Of a stretch of 64,000 nucleotides of DNA, positions 1 through 12,500 are shown in pieces (within the stretch, counting starts at the first letter, position 1; each line of letters opens with the position of its first letter). The position numbers were made by a program, and so were the translations under genes. Where the stretch lies: contig JAPFFF010000024.1 of assembly GCA_039105265.1 (NCBI GenBank), forward strand, positions 682,001-746,000, read 5' to 3'. Under the pieces are notes generated by a model. The model made no database searches and was not told the DNA's origin. It saw nothing but the letters and a program-made list of their open reading frames with translations. The DNA comes from Tritrichomonas musculus. Its lineage: Eukaryota > Parabasalia > Tritrichomonadida > Tritrichomonadidae.

Positions 1-3000
1 ACTTCAATATTTCATAATGTCCTTTGTAACATAAATCAAGAATATTTACATTTATCAAAATTTTGTTTTCTTTTCCATTGACAGTTAAAAATGCTTCACA
101 AACATCGTTTTCTATCGTTCCAATAGAATTGTTTAAATAATTATCAAAAGGAGTCATTCCTTTCTTATCTTTAATCATTATATTTATTTGATTTTCAGGA
201 TTTAAACAAAGTTCAAATAAATATAAAATGACTTCTTTGTTTCCTGATAAACAAGCATAATGATAAGGTGTCAAACCTTTATTTGTTTGATGATTCAAAA
301 ATGAACCTAAATTCAATTGATCGTTTTCATTTATTTTGTTAATTATATCTTTAATAAAACGAAGATTTCCTTTTTTACAGGCATAATGAAGAGCTGTTCG
401 ATTCCCTTTATCAGTTGCAGTTAAATCAATGTTATCATGATTTAAAAGAAGAGCAAAGTAGGCTTCTTTTAATGTTAGAATTGTGTGAATTAAAGGTGTC
501 TTTTCGGATGGTTTTTTAGGAATGTTTGGATCAGTTCTTTGATCTTTTAATAACATTGCAAATAACTTATCATTCCAGTTCTCACAAGCAAAATACAAAG
601 CTGTTTTATTATCTCTAATAAGAGGCAAATTAACATTTGTTTTTGCATGCCTTAATAATCTTTTTGCTACACTTTCATTCTTATTGTAACTGGCAATTAT
701 CAGCGGCGTTCTTCCTTGTGCATCATAAAGATTAGGATCAATCAACTCGAAATTAACAAGTAATTGAACAATATGTTTATTATTATTAAGACATGCATAA
801 TGAAGTGCAGTTAATCCATTCTTTGCTTGTTTATTCAAGCAATTAATAAGAATGTCTTGATCAATTTCGTTAATTCTTCTCAATAAAGCTTCAACAAAAT
901 TAACTTTGTTGTTTTTACATGCATAATGAAGTACAGTTAAACCGTTTTCATCAACAAGTGATAAATCAATCTTGTCATTATTAAGGATAGGATCAAATAT
1001 CATATTTTCACCAGTTTGAATACTATACATTAATGATGTTGCTTTTGATTCACCAAGTTGATAATTAGGATCTGTTCTTTTGTCATTCATTAAGAGTGCT
1101 ACAATCTCTGAGTAAGAACTTTTGACTGCAATATCTAATGCTGTTTGATTAGATGGTAAAAGTGGCAAATTAACATCAAGTGAATCAATTTTTAATAAAC
1201 TTTTTACAATTTTTGGTTGATTGTTCTCTACAGCAATTAAAAGAGGAGTTTTATTATTATTATCACAGATGTTTGGATCAATTGGCTTTAATGAATTGTT
1301 GATTAATAAATCAACAAAATCTTCATTTTTACTATAACATGCATAATGAAGAGCTGTTCTTTTATCATTTGACGATTGCAAATTAATATCAAGTGATTCA
1401 AATGATAAAATGTTTTCTATAACTTCTTTAATTTTATTCATCATTTCACTAATGTTGACATTATTATATATTTGAATTCCACAAATTTTCTGCAATGGAG
1501 TCTGACATTGTGACGATTCAACATTAATATCAAATATTTCAGGATTGTTGTAATCAATTCCATTTTGTGGATTTAAGATAAAATCAACGATGACTTTAAT
1601 TGTATCAATATCATTGTTATTACAAGCAACACTCAATAAAGTGTTTCCATGTGAATCTCTTTGTGTGAATAATTTCACATCAGGCTCTTTTTCTTTTGAA
1701 TAATAATCAACTGTTAAAGGAAGAAGCTTTTCAACTACATTTGGTACTTTCTTGGATGATGCCACATGAACCAGTGATGCATACTTGAAAGGAACTTTTT
1801 TTGGTATATTTTTCTTCTTTTTATTTTCTTCGTTGATTTCTTCTTCTTCTTCTTCATTTTGTCTCAAATCTTCAGGAACAGAAATATCGATATTTTTTTG
1901 ATCAAGGAAATAAAGTACAATATCAACAAGTACTTCTTTATGATTTGTTATTTGTTTAATTGACTCAAAAAGAGGAGTCTTACCATGCTTATTCGGAATG
2001 TTTAATAAAGAAGGATTTTTTTGAAGTATCTTTTTAATCCTTTTCACGTAATCAATTTCTTTTTCCTTATTATCATTATTATTTGTATAAGAATAAGAAT
2101 TCATACCGACACTTTTCACAAGCAAATAAACCGCTGTTCGTCCTTTGCAATCTCTAACATCATAATCAACATTTTTGATTGTTAAGAATTTATTGAAAAT
2201 ATCCGAATTCTTGTTACTTGGTACTAAAAACAAAGGCATGCTTAATTTATCATTTGGAATATTGATCGATTTGATAACTTTTTCTTTGTTCAATAAATCC
2301 AAAATGACACCAGCAAGTTCAGGATGATAATTTCTCAAAGCAAATAAAAAAGGAGTGTCTCCATTTTCGTCTTGAATATCAAATCGAACGTCATTTCTTT
2401 TAGTTATTTTCTTAATAAGATCAATTGAATTACAATAAATTGCCAAATGCAATGGCGTTTGTTTTCTAGGATTTTCATTGTGATTAATATCAAGTGATTT
2501 AATTTTAATCATTGCATTTGCAATCTCGTCATATTTATTTTCAATGGCAAGTTCAAGTGGAGTTTGTATCTTTGGAATTTCATCAAATTCTTTCTTGTTT
2601 CTTTCCATTGTTTCAATTTGCATTTTCTTGATTGTCTGCTTTGCTTTACGGCTGTAATAAAAGTGATCATTGCTATACATTTCATTTTTCATAGGTCCAT
2701 ATCTGATATCTCTTTGAAGCTGGTAATATCTAGAGAAAAGATTACTTGATGAGTTTGGAGTTCCTCCTTTATTTACATCAAGATTTGGACTACTTAAGAA
2801 TTCATGCCAATAAGTTCTCTTTTCCGAGTCATCATTGTTAGAATAATAATAATTATTTCGACTTGATTTTTCATATGAAGCTTTATCAAAATAAGAACTT
2901 TGACATTTTATAAGTAAGAAAAGAGGAGTTCCAGCGTCACTTGCTTGATTGATATCAATACAATCGATTTTAAGCAACTTTTGAATCAATTTAATGTCAT

Positions 3001-6000
3001 GATATCCTGATGAACAAGCAATATGAAGACAAGCTTTGTTTGAATAAGCTGGACTTGGCTTGTTTACGTCAATATCATTTCTAGATAAAACAATATCTAA
3101 TATTTCATTATAATCAAAAGGAACAGAATGATTATCATCACTATCATTATTATATGAATAATAAGAGTTATAGTTACTTCCTATTTTTGAAACCAATTCA
3201 CACAGGAAGGTTTTATCATCATATAATTGATTAATATCGATAAATTGACAATTGATCAACATTTCTAATATCTCTTTATTTTTGACTGATAGCGCAATTG
3301 ATAAAGCTTTAGGATCAGTAATGTCAACTGATTTAGTATTCTCTTTCTTTGCTGCTTTTTTATTCTTGTTCTTGCTTTGCTTGCTCTTTGATTGTTCAAT
3401 TTCTTCTTCTTTATACATATCAATGAAGAATTTGATAAGTTCAACATTTTTACTTTCAACTGCCATCATGAATGCATTGCGACCATCTTTCTCTGATTTT
3501 ATATTAGGATCACAATTTTGGTTTTCAAGAAGAAGTTTTATCATTTCTAAATTGCCTTCTTGAGCAGCTGACAAAAATGGAGTCAACCCATCTTCATCGT
3601 AAAAGTTGACATCAACTTCAGACTGATTCATTAAAAGTTTAGCAAGTTCGATGTTCTTTTTATAGGCCATTTGGAACAATGTTTGTCCATTTCCAGCTTT
3701 ATCATTCAAGTTGTCTCTAAATCGAGGAATAAGTAATTTAACAGCATCAATTTTTTCTGCGAAAAATGCAGCATGAATTGCTGACATTCCATCTTTATTT
3801 TTGGCATAAAGATCAATATCATTTCTTTCCATTAGAATGTTTAAAATGTCAATATTTCCAGTCTTTGCAGCTGTTATAAATGGCGTATTTCCTTCTTCTT
3901 CGGAAGGTTTATTAACATCAATGTTTTTATTCTTAAGAAGAAGATTTACAATTTCTATGTTTTCAAGTTCACAGGCAATGATCAAAGGCGTTTGACCTTC
4001 ATTTGTATAGATATTAACGTCAACTGATTTTTCAAACTTTTTCAATATACTTTTAACAATTTGAACATTTTGATTCTCAATTGCAATGATAAGAATAACA
4101 CGATCATCTTGACATGGCTTGTTTGGATCATATGACATTGATTTCAAAAGAATATCAAACACTTTTGTCTTGTCTTTAATACATGCATATTCTAAGAAAT
4201 TGTAACCTTTGTATTCAATAGTTAGATCAATTTTATCATTCGCAAGAAGTAGTTTTATACAATCAGCAGAATCGTTTTTGATTGCATAAATCATTGGTGG
4301 CTTTTTCTTATTATCAAGACAATTGACGTCAAAACGTCGATCAGAATCAAGAAGTAATTTTAAGATATTTGCATTCCCAGATTTACAAGCGAAATGCAAA
4401 GCTGTTTGCTTTTTAAATTGACCTTTAGTCACTCTTGTTCGAAGACGAACTTTTTTCGTATTGACGATTATTTTTGTTGTTTCATAATCCCCACCTAAAC
4501 AAGCGAAATGAATAGGTAACATTCCATTTTGTGCAATAGCGTTAACGTTATAAAGATGCTTATGGATCAGATAAGAAACAGCTTTCGAACAACCTAAACG
4601 ACACAAAGTATGAATAATTTTTTCACCATTTGTTGATTTTGCATCGAGTGCCAACATGTTAATGTAATCATTATCAAACAGTAAAATCATTGTATTTGAG
4701 TTCTTATTATCAATGCAGTATTCAAGTGGTGTCTTATTGTTATATTCACTATTAACATCCACATAATCAAACTGCAAAAGATATTGAATTCCAATTTCAT
4801 TGATTGTTTTACAAAACAGATTTAACAAGTTGTTTATTGTTGCTCCTTCTTTTAACAAAAGAGGAATGAAATCAAAATAACATCTTGAAACACACTTCTT
4901 CATGTATTGATCAATTTGATCCACTGTCACTTTTGGACTCTCTTCAATTACATTCAAAATCATATCGTATGTATCATAGAAATGATGATTGACACAGAAA
5001 GACAACATTTCATAAATATTGTCTTTTTCACCAGTATCAATACCACTTAGATATGCCTTGATTATTTGTGGATGTTGCCCAATGATCACATATGATGAAA
5101 GTTCAGGAAGATCAACGATAGCATTTTCAAGCCTCATTTTATTCAAGTATTCAAAAATTTTTAAACTGCCGAAAAAGGCAGAAAGTTCAATTAACGTGCT
5201 TTCATTCAATGATGAAAGACAGGAAAGTTCTGCAACTTCTTCTGGAAACTTGTATGAGTCAAGTTTGTCATTTTCAAATAACTTTTTGAATTGTCCAATG
5301 TCATCGTTTAAAAAAGTGGTCACAAATTGAGTGTCTTGAATTAAACCGTTTTTCACAATTTTTAAAAGAGCCGATACACTTTCATTTTTTGGTTGCTTGT
5401 TCTTTTTAGTATTTTTAGTGTTTTCTTTATCTTTTAAAAAGTCGACAATTTTCTGATTCTTTGAAAAAAAGTCGTCATTTTCACTTTTTGAATAGAATTC
5501 TAAGAAATATAATTCTTTGTCTTCATTTTCTTTCTGAATTTGCGAAATCTTGATTAACTTGTTGGAAAGTAGATAATGAATCAAGTAGTATGTCTCTTGG
5601 CGATAGTTTGTTATTGAATTTTTTTCGGTTTTTAATTTTGAATACTTTACAATAACAAAATCAATGAAATTGCTAAGATAAATACTTTTCTCTTTCGATT
5701 TTTTGTTGTTTTCTGTATCTAGGTCTTTTATCAATTGTATAATAAGTTCTATTTTTTCTTGATGAACTTGGAGTTGGTCAATTGAATTAAATCCTTTGCA
5801 TAATGTATTGACAATTTCGTAGTAGAATAATTTACTTAATTGTTTAATGGATATTTTTTTAAGAGACAAGGTTTTATCTATTTGATTTTCTTCTTCTTCA
5901 CTAGAATTATCATCTTGATCTGAAACATCAGATTCATCCGTAAGACTTTTTTGAGTCTGTTTTACGTCTTCATATTGTGAAAATTTGAGTTTTTCTATTA

Positions 6001-6403
6001 TTTTTTGGGAAATATCTTCAAAATTGTCTTTTGATAATCTATGGATTAAAGTAGAAAGATCAACAAGAAATTGAATTGAAGGGTGCTGGTCAATTTGATT
6101 TTCATCGCATTCGTTCTTGTAGAAAAATATGTTTATTTTTGTTTGTAAATCTGATGATTTTAATTGCTTCTCTAATTCTAAGAGATAATCGATATTTTCA
6201 TCTGTAATATCGTAATTTTTTCCTTGAAAAATTTCCTTTGTCAGTTCGAAAAATTCATTTCCACCATCTATTTGAAATTTAATTTTGTCTTTGTCAACTT
6301 TTGTTGCTTTATAAAAATCAGGGAAATGTGTTTTAACAAAATTCTTCTTGCATTCGATTTTAAGTTCATCATCATTTAGCAGAACAGTAAATCCATTTTT
6401 CAT
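1..6403 (-). CDS. Giant ankyrin-repeat protein, 3' end beyond window
   Basis: The minus-strand frame starts at the ATG at 6401-6403 and stays open to the left edge, giving about 2,134 codons with no stop. I checked the frame at four points (near 377, 1337, 3014 and 4385): the ankyrin signature Leu-His-Tyr/Phe-Ala-Cys lies in the same frame each time. The first ~330 residues are a non-ankyrin head. It includes the stretch DENQIDQHPSIQFL, which the divergent neighbour at 6555 also has. After the head come dozens of ~33-residue ankyrin repeats (TPL-x-x-AC, then I-D-[IV]-N). Ankyrin proteins are protein-binding scaffolds; the partner is unknown. No catalytic domain or membrane segment is visible. 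The gene is a paralogue of the 6555 gene, and both are far longer than typical ankyrin proteins. Confidence 0.9.
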   Translation of the reverse strand, partial: MKNGFTVLLNDDELKIECKKNFVKTHFPDFYKATKVDKDKIKFQIDGGNEFFELTKEIFQGKNYDITDENIDYLLELEKQLKSSDLQTKINIFFYKNECDENQIDQHPSIQFLVDLSTLIHRLSKDNFEDISQKIIEKLKFSQYEDVKQTQKSLTDESDVSDQDDNSSEEEENQIDKTLSLKKISIKQLSKLFYYEIVNTLCKGFNSIDQLQVHQEKIELIIQLIKDLDTENNKKSKEKSIYLSNFIDFVIVKYSKLKTEKNSITNYRQETYYLIHYLLSNKLIKISQIQKENEDKELYFLEFYSKSENDDFFSKNQKIVDFLKDKENTKNTKKNKQPKNESVSALLKIVKNGLIQDTQFVTTFLNDDIGQFKKLFENDKLDSYKFPEEVAELSCLSSLNESTLIELSAFFGSLKIFEYLNKMRLENAIVDLPELSSYVIIGQHPQIIKAYLSGIDTGEKDNIYEMLSFCVNHHFYDTYDMILNVIEESPKVTVDQIDQYMKKCVSRCYFDFIPLLLKEGATINNLLNLFCKTINEIGIQYLLQFDYVDVNSEYNNKTPLEYCIDNKNSNTMILLFDNDYINMLALDAKSTNGEKIIHTLCRLGCSKAVSYLIHKHLYNVNAIAQNGMLPIHFACLGGDYETTKIIVNTKKVRLRTRVTKGQFKKQTALHFACKSGNANILKLLLDSDRRFDVNCLDNKKKPPMIYAIKNDSADCIKLLLANDKIDLTIEYKGYNFLEYACIKDKTKVFDILLKSMSYDPNKPCQDDRVILIIAIENQNVQIVKSILKKFEKSVDVNIYTNEGQTPLIIACELENIEIVNLLLKNKNIDVNKPSEEEGNTPFITAAKTGNIDILNILMERNDIDLYAKNKDGMSAIHAAFFAEKIDAVKLLIPRFRDNLNDKAGNGQTLFQMAYKKNIELAKLLMNQSEVDVNFYDEDGLTPFLSAAQEGNLEMIKLLLENQNCDPNIKSEKDGRNAFMMAVESKNVELIKFFIDMYKEEEIEQSKSKQSKNKNKKAAKKENTKSVDITDPKALSIALSVKNKEILEMLINCQFIDINQLYDDKTFLCELVSKIGSNYNSYYSYNNDSDDNHSVPFDYNEILDIVLSRNDIDVNKPSPAYSNKACLHIACSSGYHDIKLIQKLLKIDCIDINQASDAGTPLFLLIKCQSSYFDKASYEKSSRNNYYYSNNDDSEKRTYWHEFLSSPNLDVNKGGTPNSSSNLFSRYYQLQRDIRYGPMKNEMYSNDHFYYSRKAKQTIKKMQIETMERNKKEFDEIPKIQTPLELAIENKYDEIANAMIKIKSLDINHNENPRKQTPLHLAIYCNSIDLIKKITKRNDVRFDIQDENGDTPFLFALRNYHPELAGVILDLLNKEKVIKSINIPNDKLSMPLFLVPSNKNSDIFNKFLTIKNVDYDVRDCKGRTAVYLLVKSVGMNSYSYTNNNDNKEKEIDYVKRIKKILQKNPSLLNIPNKHGKTPLFESIKQITNHKEVLVDIVLYFLDQKNIDISVPEDLRQNEEEEEEINEENKKKKNIPKKVPFKYASLVHVASSKKVPNVVEKLLPLTVDYYSKEKEPDVKLFTQRDSHGNTLLSVACNNNDIDTIKVIVDFILNPQNGIDYNNPEIFDINVESSQCQTPLQKICGIQIYNNVNISEMMNKIKEVIENILSFESLDINLQSSNDKRTALHYACYSKNEDFVDLLINNSLKPIDPNICDNNNKTPLLIAVENNQPKIVKSLLKIDSLDVNLPLLPSNQTALDIAVKSSYSEIVALLMNDKRTDPNYQLGESKATSLMYSIQTGENMIFDPILNNDKIDLSLVDENGLTVLHYACKNNKVNFVEALLRRINEIDQDILINCLNKQAKNGLTALHYACLNNNKHIVQLLVNFELIDPNLYDAQGRTPLIIASYNKNESVAKRLLRHAKTNVNLPLIRDNKTALYFACENWNDKLFAMLLKDQRTDPNIPKKPSEKTPLIHTILTLKEAYFALLLNHDNIDLTATDKGNRTALHYACKKGNLRFIKDIINKINENDQLNLGSFLNHQTNKGLTPYHYACLSGNKEVILYLFELCLNPENQINIMIKDKKGMTPFDNYLNNSIGTIENDVCEAFLTVNGKENKILINVNILDLCYKGHYEILK

Positions 6404-6554
6404 TTTTATTGATTAAAATTTTTTTTGCGTTTTGATTAGGAAAATTAGCAAATATTTTACTATCAAAAAGTTTTACTTTAATTCAAATTTAATAATTTTT
6501 TTCTATCGTTAAGGCAAATTACGAAAATACAATCTTTATACTTTTATAATAGAA
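6404..6554. promoter_or_regulatory. Divergent intergenic region between two ankyrin giants
   Basis: These 151 bases separate the start codons of two head-to-head genes, so they should hold both transcription starts and probably a shared promoter. The sequence is AT-rich. A minus-strand CTTTTTGA lies at 6463-6470, 59 bases upstream of the 6403 start; the same octamer recurs upstream of other genes here. No clear copy is seen in the plus direction. The regulatory role is inferred from position only. Confidence 0.55.
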
Positions 6555-9500
6555 ATGGATAAAAACTTTATTATAAAAATACATGGTATGAATATTAAAT
6601 GCAATAGAAAATACATAGAATCAACTTTTCCAGGTATATATACAAGCGGAACTGATCTAAATGATTTTGAAACTGAAGGAGAAATCGAATATTATCAGCT
6701 AGCCAAGGACATTTTTCAAGGGGGAAAATATGACATTAACAGCGATAATCTTGATTACCTTATAGAGCTGGAGAAAGAATTGAAATCTCCTGATTTGCAA
6801 ACAAAGATAAATATATTTTGCTATAAACATGAATGTGATGAAAATCAAATTGATCAACACCCTTCCATTCAATTTCTTATTGAACTCTCTAATTTGCTCA
6901 ACAAATTATCGACATCTAATTGCGAAGATATTTCCCAAAAAATAATTGAAAAAATAGCAAAGCCAAATAGTAAGTCCAAAAATACCCAAAAGAAAAGAAA
7001 AAAGTCAAAAGCAAAAAAAAAGAAAAATAATCAAAAGAAGAGGAAGAATGAAAACAAAGATATCGATGATTCGGTTGCTCTTTCATATAAATTAAGCCCA
7101 AATACAGTAAGTAAATTATTTTATTACGCAATTATAAATACCTTATCGTCGAAATTTAAATCTTTTGATGAATTACATGAGCATCAACAGAAGATACAAC
7201 TTATTATGCAAATTATAGATCAAATAGATTCAAAATCAGAAGAAGAAGAAGAAACAGATAATGATGAAAACTATTTAGATAATTTTATTAAATATGTTAC
7301 AAAAAAGTACTTTCAAGTCTTGGATAGCACTAGCTCTATAGCGAATAATAAGCAAGAAATATTCTATTTAGTTTATTATCTTCTTGAAAACGACTATATT
7401 ACACTCCCCGAACTATATAATACCGGACCAATGAATGAATTTGAATTGCAGCAGCTAAATGATTTTCCACTTTATTTCCTAAGCTTTTATCCGCAAAAAA
7501 ATCTTAATGAATATTTCAAAAAAAATAGTAATCTGCTAACAGACAGCAAAAAGAAATCACAGAAAGAGAAAAAATCCACCTCAAAAGGAAGTTATGAAGA
7601 TAAAGTCCACAATTATCTTCAAGATCACCAGAGAAAAATTACTGAAGGATATCCATCAGATAATGATGATATTCTCAAAATACTAATAAAAGATGATTTA
7701 AAAGCCTTAAAATCACATTTAATATCCAAATCTAATAAGAAGAAAAGCAGTCTAGCCGAAGAGAATGCCGCCATTAATGCTTTTTCCATTTCAAACACAG
7801 TTAGTCAATTTTTATGTGTTTCAGCTCTTCATAATTGTTCCCTCCTTGAACTATCAGCCTTTTTTGGCAGCAGGAAAATATTTGCTTATTTAAATGAAAA
7901 GCAAATGAAAGGGCAAATTCGACGTCCTAAAAATTTGGCAAATTACATCATTGCAGGACGAGACACGAAGATAATTGACATTTATCTCAACTCGATAAAG
8001 AACCAAAAAGAAGGAGAAGAAAAACAAAAAGTTGAAGAACCAGAAGAAGTTGTCATTCTTAAAGAAGAAAGTGACAATCCAAGCAGTTTTGAAACTGATG
8101 AGCATATCGTTTTCAACAATGATTTATCAAGTCGAGACTTTCATTATGAAAACAGCACAACCATCGCTGACAATGACAATAAAAGTGACAATGATAATGA
8201 CGATGATAGAGAAGCTATTCCTAATCCTGATGAAATATCTAATAAAGACAAAAAAGTCATTAAAACAATTAAGTCATTGATGACAGTTTGCATTGAAAGA
8301 GACAATCTGGAAGCTTATCAATACCTTGTTGGCGAAATCCTACGTTACCAGAAGAATAAATGCATCATTGAAACCAAGTTCTTGGAAAAATACATAGCAA
8401 AATGTGTTTCAAGAGGCTATTTTACATTTGTTCCTTATCTTCTTAGTGAAGGAGCCAATTTGAATACTTTATTGTGCATGTTTTGTAAGACAAATAATGA
8501 AGTTGGAATCAATTACGTCCTTCAGTTTTCATATGTTGATATAAATGAGACATATCTGGATGAAACACCGCTTGGTTATTGCATTTCAAATGAAAATGTT
8601 AAAATGTCTCTTTTGTTACTTGATAATGATAAAATAAATCTTCATGAAGTTGAAGAACCTGATGAAGAAGATGAAAATAAGAAAGCTTATAAAGAAAAAT
8701 TGAACCAACCAGCAAGATATGCTTTTATAGAATCTTGCCGTCTTGGTTTATCAAAAGTTGTTTCTTATTTTCTTCAGAAAAAGTTGTTTGATATGAGTGT
8801 AATTTCAGATGACATGCTTAATCCTCTTCACCTTGTTTGCATGAGTGGTGATCTTGAAACATTTCAGGAAATATGCAAGTTTAAAAAGATGTCAATTAAT
8901 CCGAATTCTAAAGTAAAATCAGGACAATATAAAGGACGAACTCCTCTTCATTTTGCATGCATTTCAGGAAACATTGAAATAGTAAAGATGCTGCTTGATC
9001 ATCCAAAAATTAATATTAATATCAAGGATGATAATGAATGGGTTCCATTACAATATGCTGTTTATCATGGAAACACCGAAATTGTTTCATTACTTTTGGA
9101 TAAAGATGGAATTGATGTGAATGTCAAATCAAATGATGGCAATAATTTGCTTCATTTAGCATGCATGTCAGACACCAAAGAAACTGTTGAATGCATCTTA
9201 AATAGTCCAAGTATTATAGAAACAATTGATCCAAATGCAAAAGGATTAAATGATGAAACACCTTTGCAAATTGCTTTAGAAAATCAAAACACTGACATCG
9301 TTTCACTTTTATTGAACTATAAAAGTAATCCAGTAAAAAGTGGTAGAAAAAGTAAAAAGAAAAACACTGATGATGAACAACAATCAGAAGTTGATCCGAA
9401 TATCTTAACAAATGATGAAAAATTGCCACTTATTTTTGCTTGTGAAAAAGGAAATAATGACATTATTAATCTTCTTCTTAATTGTGATAGAACAGATGTA

Positions 9501-12500
9501 AATGCAAAACTTCCTGATGGAAAAACAACTCTTTATGTTGCCTGTGAATTAGAGTTGATTGATGTAGTTAAAATCCTTCTAAAATCTGATGATATTGATA
9601 TAAATGCAACAACAAATAATGGAAACAATCCTTTAATTGTAGCTTGTGAACAGGCAAACAAAGAAATCATTGAATTATTGCTATCGTACAAGTCTGATTC
9701 TGCTAATTCAAAAAGTAAAAATAACAGAAGATCAAAGAAAACAAATTCTACTTTAATTGATATAAATGCAAAGAATAAAAAAGGAAAAAATGCTTTGTTA
9801 ATTGCTTGCGAGAATCAAATGACAGATATTATTGAAATGCTTCTTCAATACAGCGAAATAGATTGTAATGTTTCTGTAAGAAAAGGAATGTCTCCTCTTT
9901 GCTATGCCTGCAAAAATGATTGGGAAAACATTTTCAATGAATTAATGAAACATGGAGCTGATTTTAATTATCGCACGAGAGAAGGAAAATCAGTTCTTTA
10001 TTATGCTTGTTTAGGTAAGAATTTAAACATAATTCGAGCTTTATTATCAAAAGTTGATAGTTCTCAACTTGGAATGAATCAACCAGAAATTGAAGAAGAT
10101 TCAAATAATGAAAGTCCTGAATCAGAAACTGAATCTGATTCTGAGTTTTACATACAAGGAGATGCTGATGATGAATTATCTGGTGAAGATGAAGATGAAT
10201 ATTCATCTGAAGATGAATTTATTGATGAACCCAATTCAAATTCACCACTTTTTATTTCTTGTATGAACAGCAACATTGATATATTTAACTTAATAATTGG
10301 TCGGATGAGTTCTGATGATATAAATTACAGAGATATAAAAGGAAGAACATTACTTTTCATTGCATGTCAAGGAGGAAGCATAGACATTGTTAAAACTTTG
10401 GTTAATAAATATAAAATTGACCCAAACATCCCAGATAATCAATCAAAGACACCTTTACATGTTGCATGTCAAGAAGGGAACTTTGAAATAGTTGATTTCT
10501 TTTTAAATGAATCACCATTTCATGTTGGTATCAATGCAAAATGGGACAATCAAACTCCGCTTGAAACAGCCTGTAAAAGTGGAAGTTTAGAAATTGTAAA
10601 ACTTTTATTAAAACAAGATGGAATTCAATACAATCTTCTTCATGAAGAAGAAGAGGAAGAAGAAAAAAATGAACCTGAAGAGAATTTAAGTTTTTATGCA
10701 AAACTGGCTAAGAAAGCAAAAAATAAGAAACCTAGAAAGAAGAAGAAAAATGAAGTTCCACCTTTACTTTGTGCTTGTTCACCATGGAATCCAGAAATCA
10801 TTAAATATTTAATCAATGAAATTCCTGATATTAACGTTAACGTATCTGCACCAATTACATACGAAACAGCTCTTCATTATGCATGTGAAAAAGGTGATGC
10901 TGAGATATGTGATTTAATATTATCAAGAAGTAAAAGAAGTATTGATAAACTAACAAATGATGATCAAACACCAGTTGATTTAGCTTTAGAAAACAACAGA
11001 ATTCATGCATTTAATGTTTTAATGAAATACATTAATGCAGATCAACTTAACTCACAAGATAAAGATGGAGAAACATTATTAATTAAAGCATGTAAAAATC
11101 AATATACTGAAATTGTTCATTCTTTACTTGAAAATGATGAAAATGATGTAAATTTGGTTGATAAAAATAACAAATCTGCTTTGATAATTGTTGCTGAAAA
11201 TGGAGATAATGAAATTTGTAATTTATTACTTGAAAATAGTAAAATTGATATCGAACAGTCATATAAACAAAAGACACCTCTTTACTTAGCCTGTAAAAAT
11301 GGAAATGAAGGTGTTGTTGAAATGTTACTTAAAAAAGGAGCAAGATTTGATTCATTAACAAAGAATGGAAAATCACCTTTGCATGTAGCTTGTCAATATG
11401 GATATTATAAAATTGTTTCTTTATTATTAAGCTCTCCAAATATTGATGTTAATTTATTAACAATTCAACCGCCTACATCTTCATTCAAAACACTTTATTC
11501 ACCTCTTCATTATGCTTGTCTAACAAATAATGAGCATTTATCAAATTCCAATTCCAATAACAATAACAATGACAATGGCCATCTTTATATTTCATTAACG
11601 GGTCGTGTTGTTAATATTAATAATAATAATAATTATAATAATAATTATAATAATAATTCTAAGAATTTGGTCAAAGTTGATAATAATAATAATGATCAAG
11701 TTCTAATAAGTAAAAAGTTTTGTGTTGAACTTCTTGTAAGTCATCCACAAATAGATATAAACCTTCAAACATCACAAGAAGAAACTGCTTTACAAATTGC
11801 TTGTAATAATAAACTTTTTGATATAATTAAAGTTTTATTACAACACCCACAAATTGATACAAATGTTAAAGATTCAGAAGGAAGAACTCCTCTTCATCTT
11901 GCATGCGAGAAATCTAAAATAGATTTAATTAAGACACTTTTAAATAATCCAAAAACTGATGTTAATGCAATCGATCATAAACAAAGAACTCCACTCTCAA
12001 TTGCATGCTTTGATAAAAACTTGAGTATTATTCAACTGTTGATAAATCGACAAGATTTGCGTGTTTCTATTCCTGAACAAAAGAATCCAATCAAATATGC
12101 CATTAAGAAAAACGATCGTCAAATATTTAAGATTTTAATTCATCATCCTTCGTTTGATGTAAATCAGCTTGATTTGAAATCAGCCACACCTTTAGGATAT
12201 GCAATTAAAGAACAAAACATTGACTTTGTTCATCAACTTTTATTAATTCCAGGAATTGACATAAACAAGCAATTCTTTTACAAAAAAAAGAAATATAGAT
12301 ATTGGGGATGGAGAAATCGATCATCTGATGATGACGAAGGAACATTTGCAACACCATTAAATATTGCATTAAAATTAAATAATCCTCAAATAATGAAAAT
12401 GCTGGCACAATCACCTTTATTAAAGGTAAATGAATATATAAAAGGAAAGACAGTTTTACATTCAGCTATTATTACACGTAGTTCTCAACTAGCAGCTTTA

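Noticed and set aside
2564-5330. Plus-strand frames of 61-103 codons across the left region
   Set aside because: They run antisense to the continuous ankyrin gene, whose frame was confirmed at several points.
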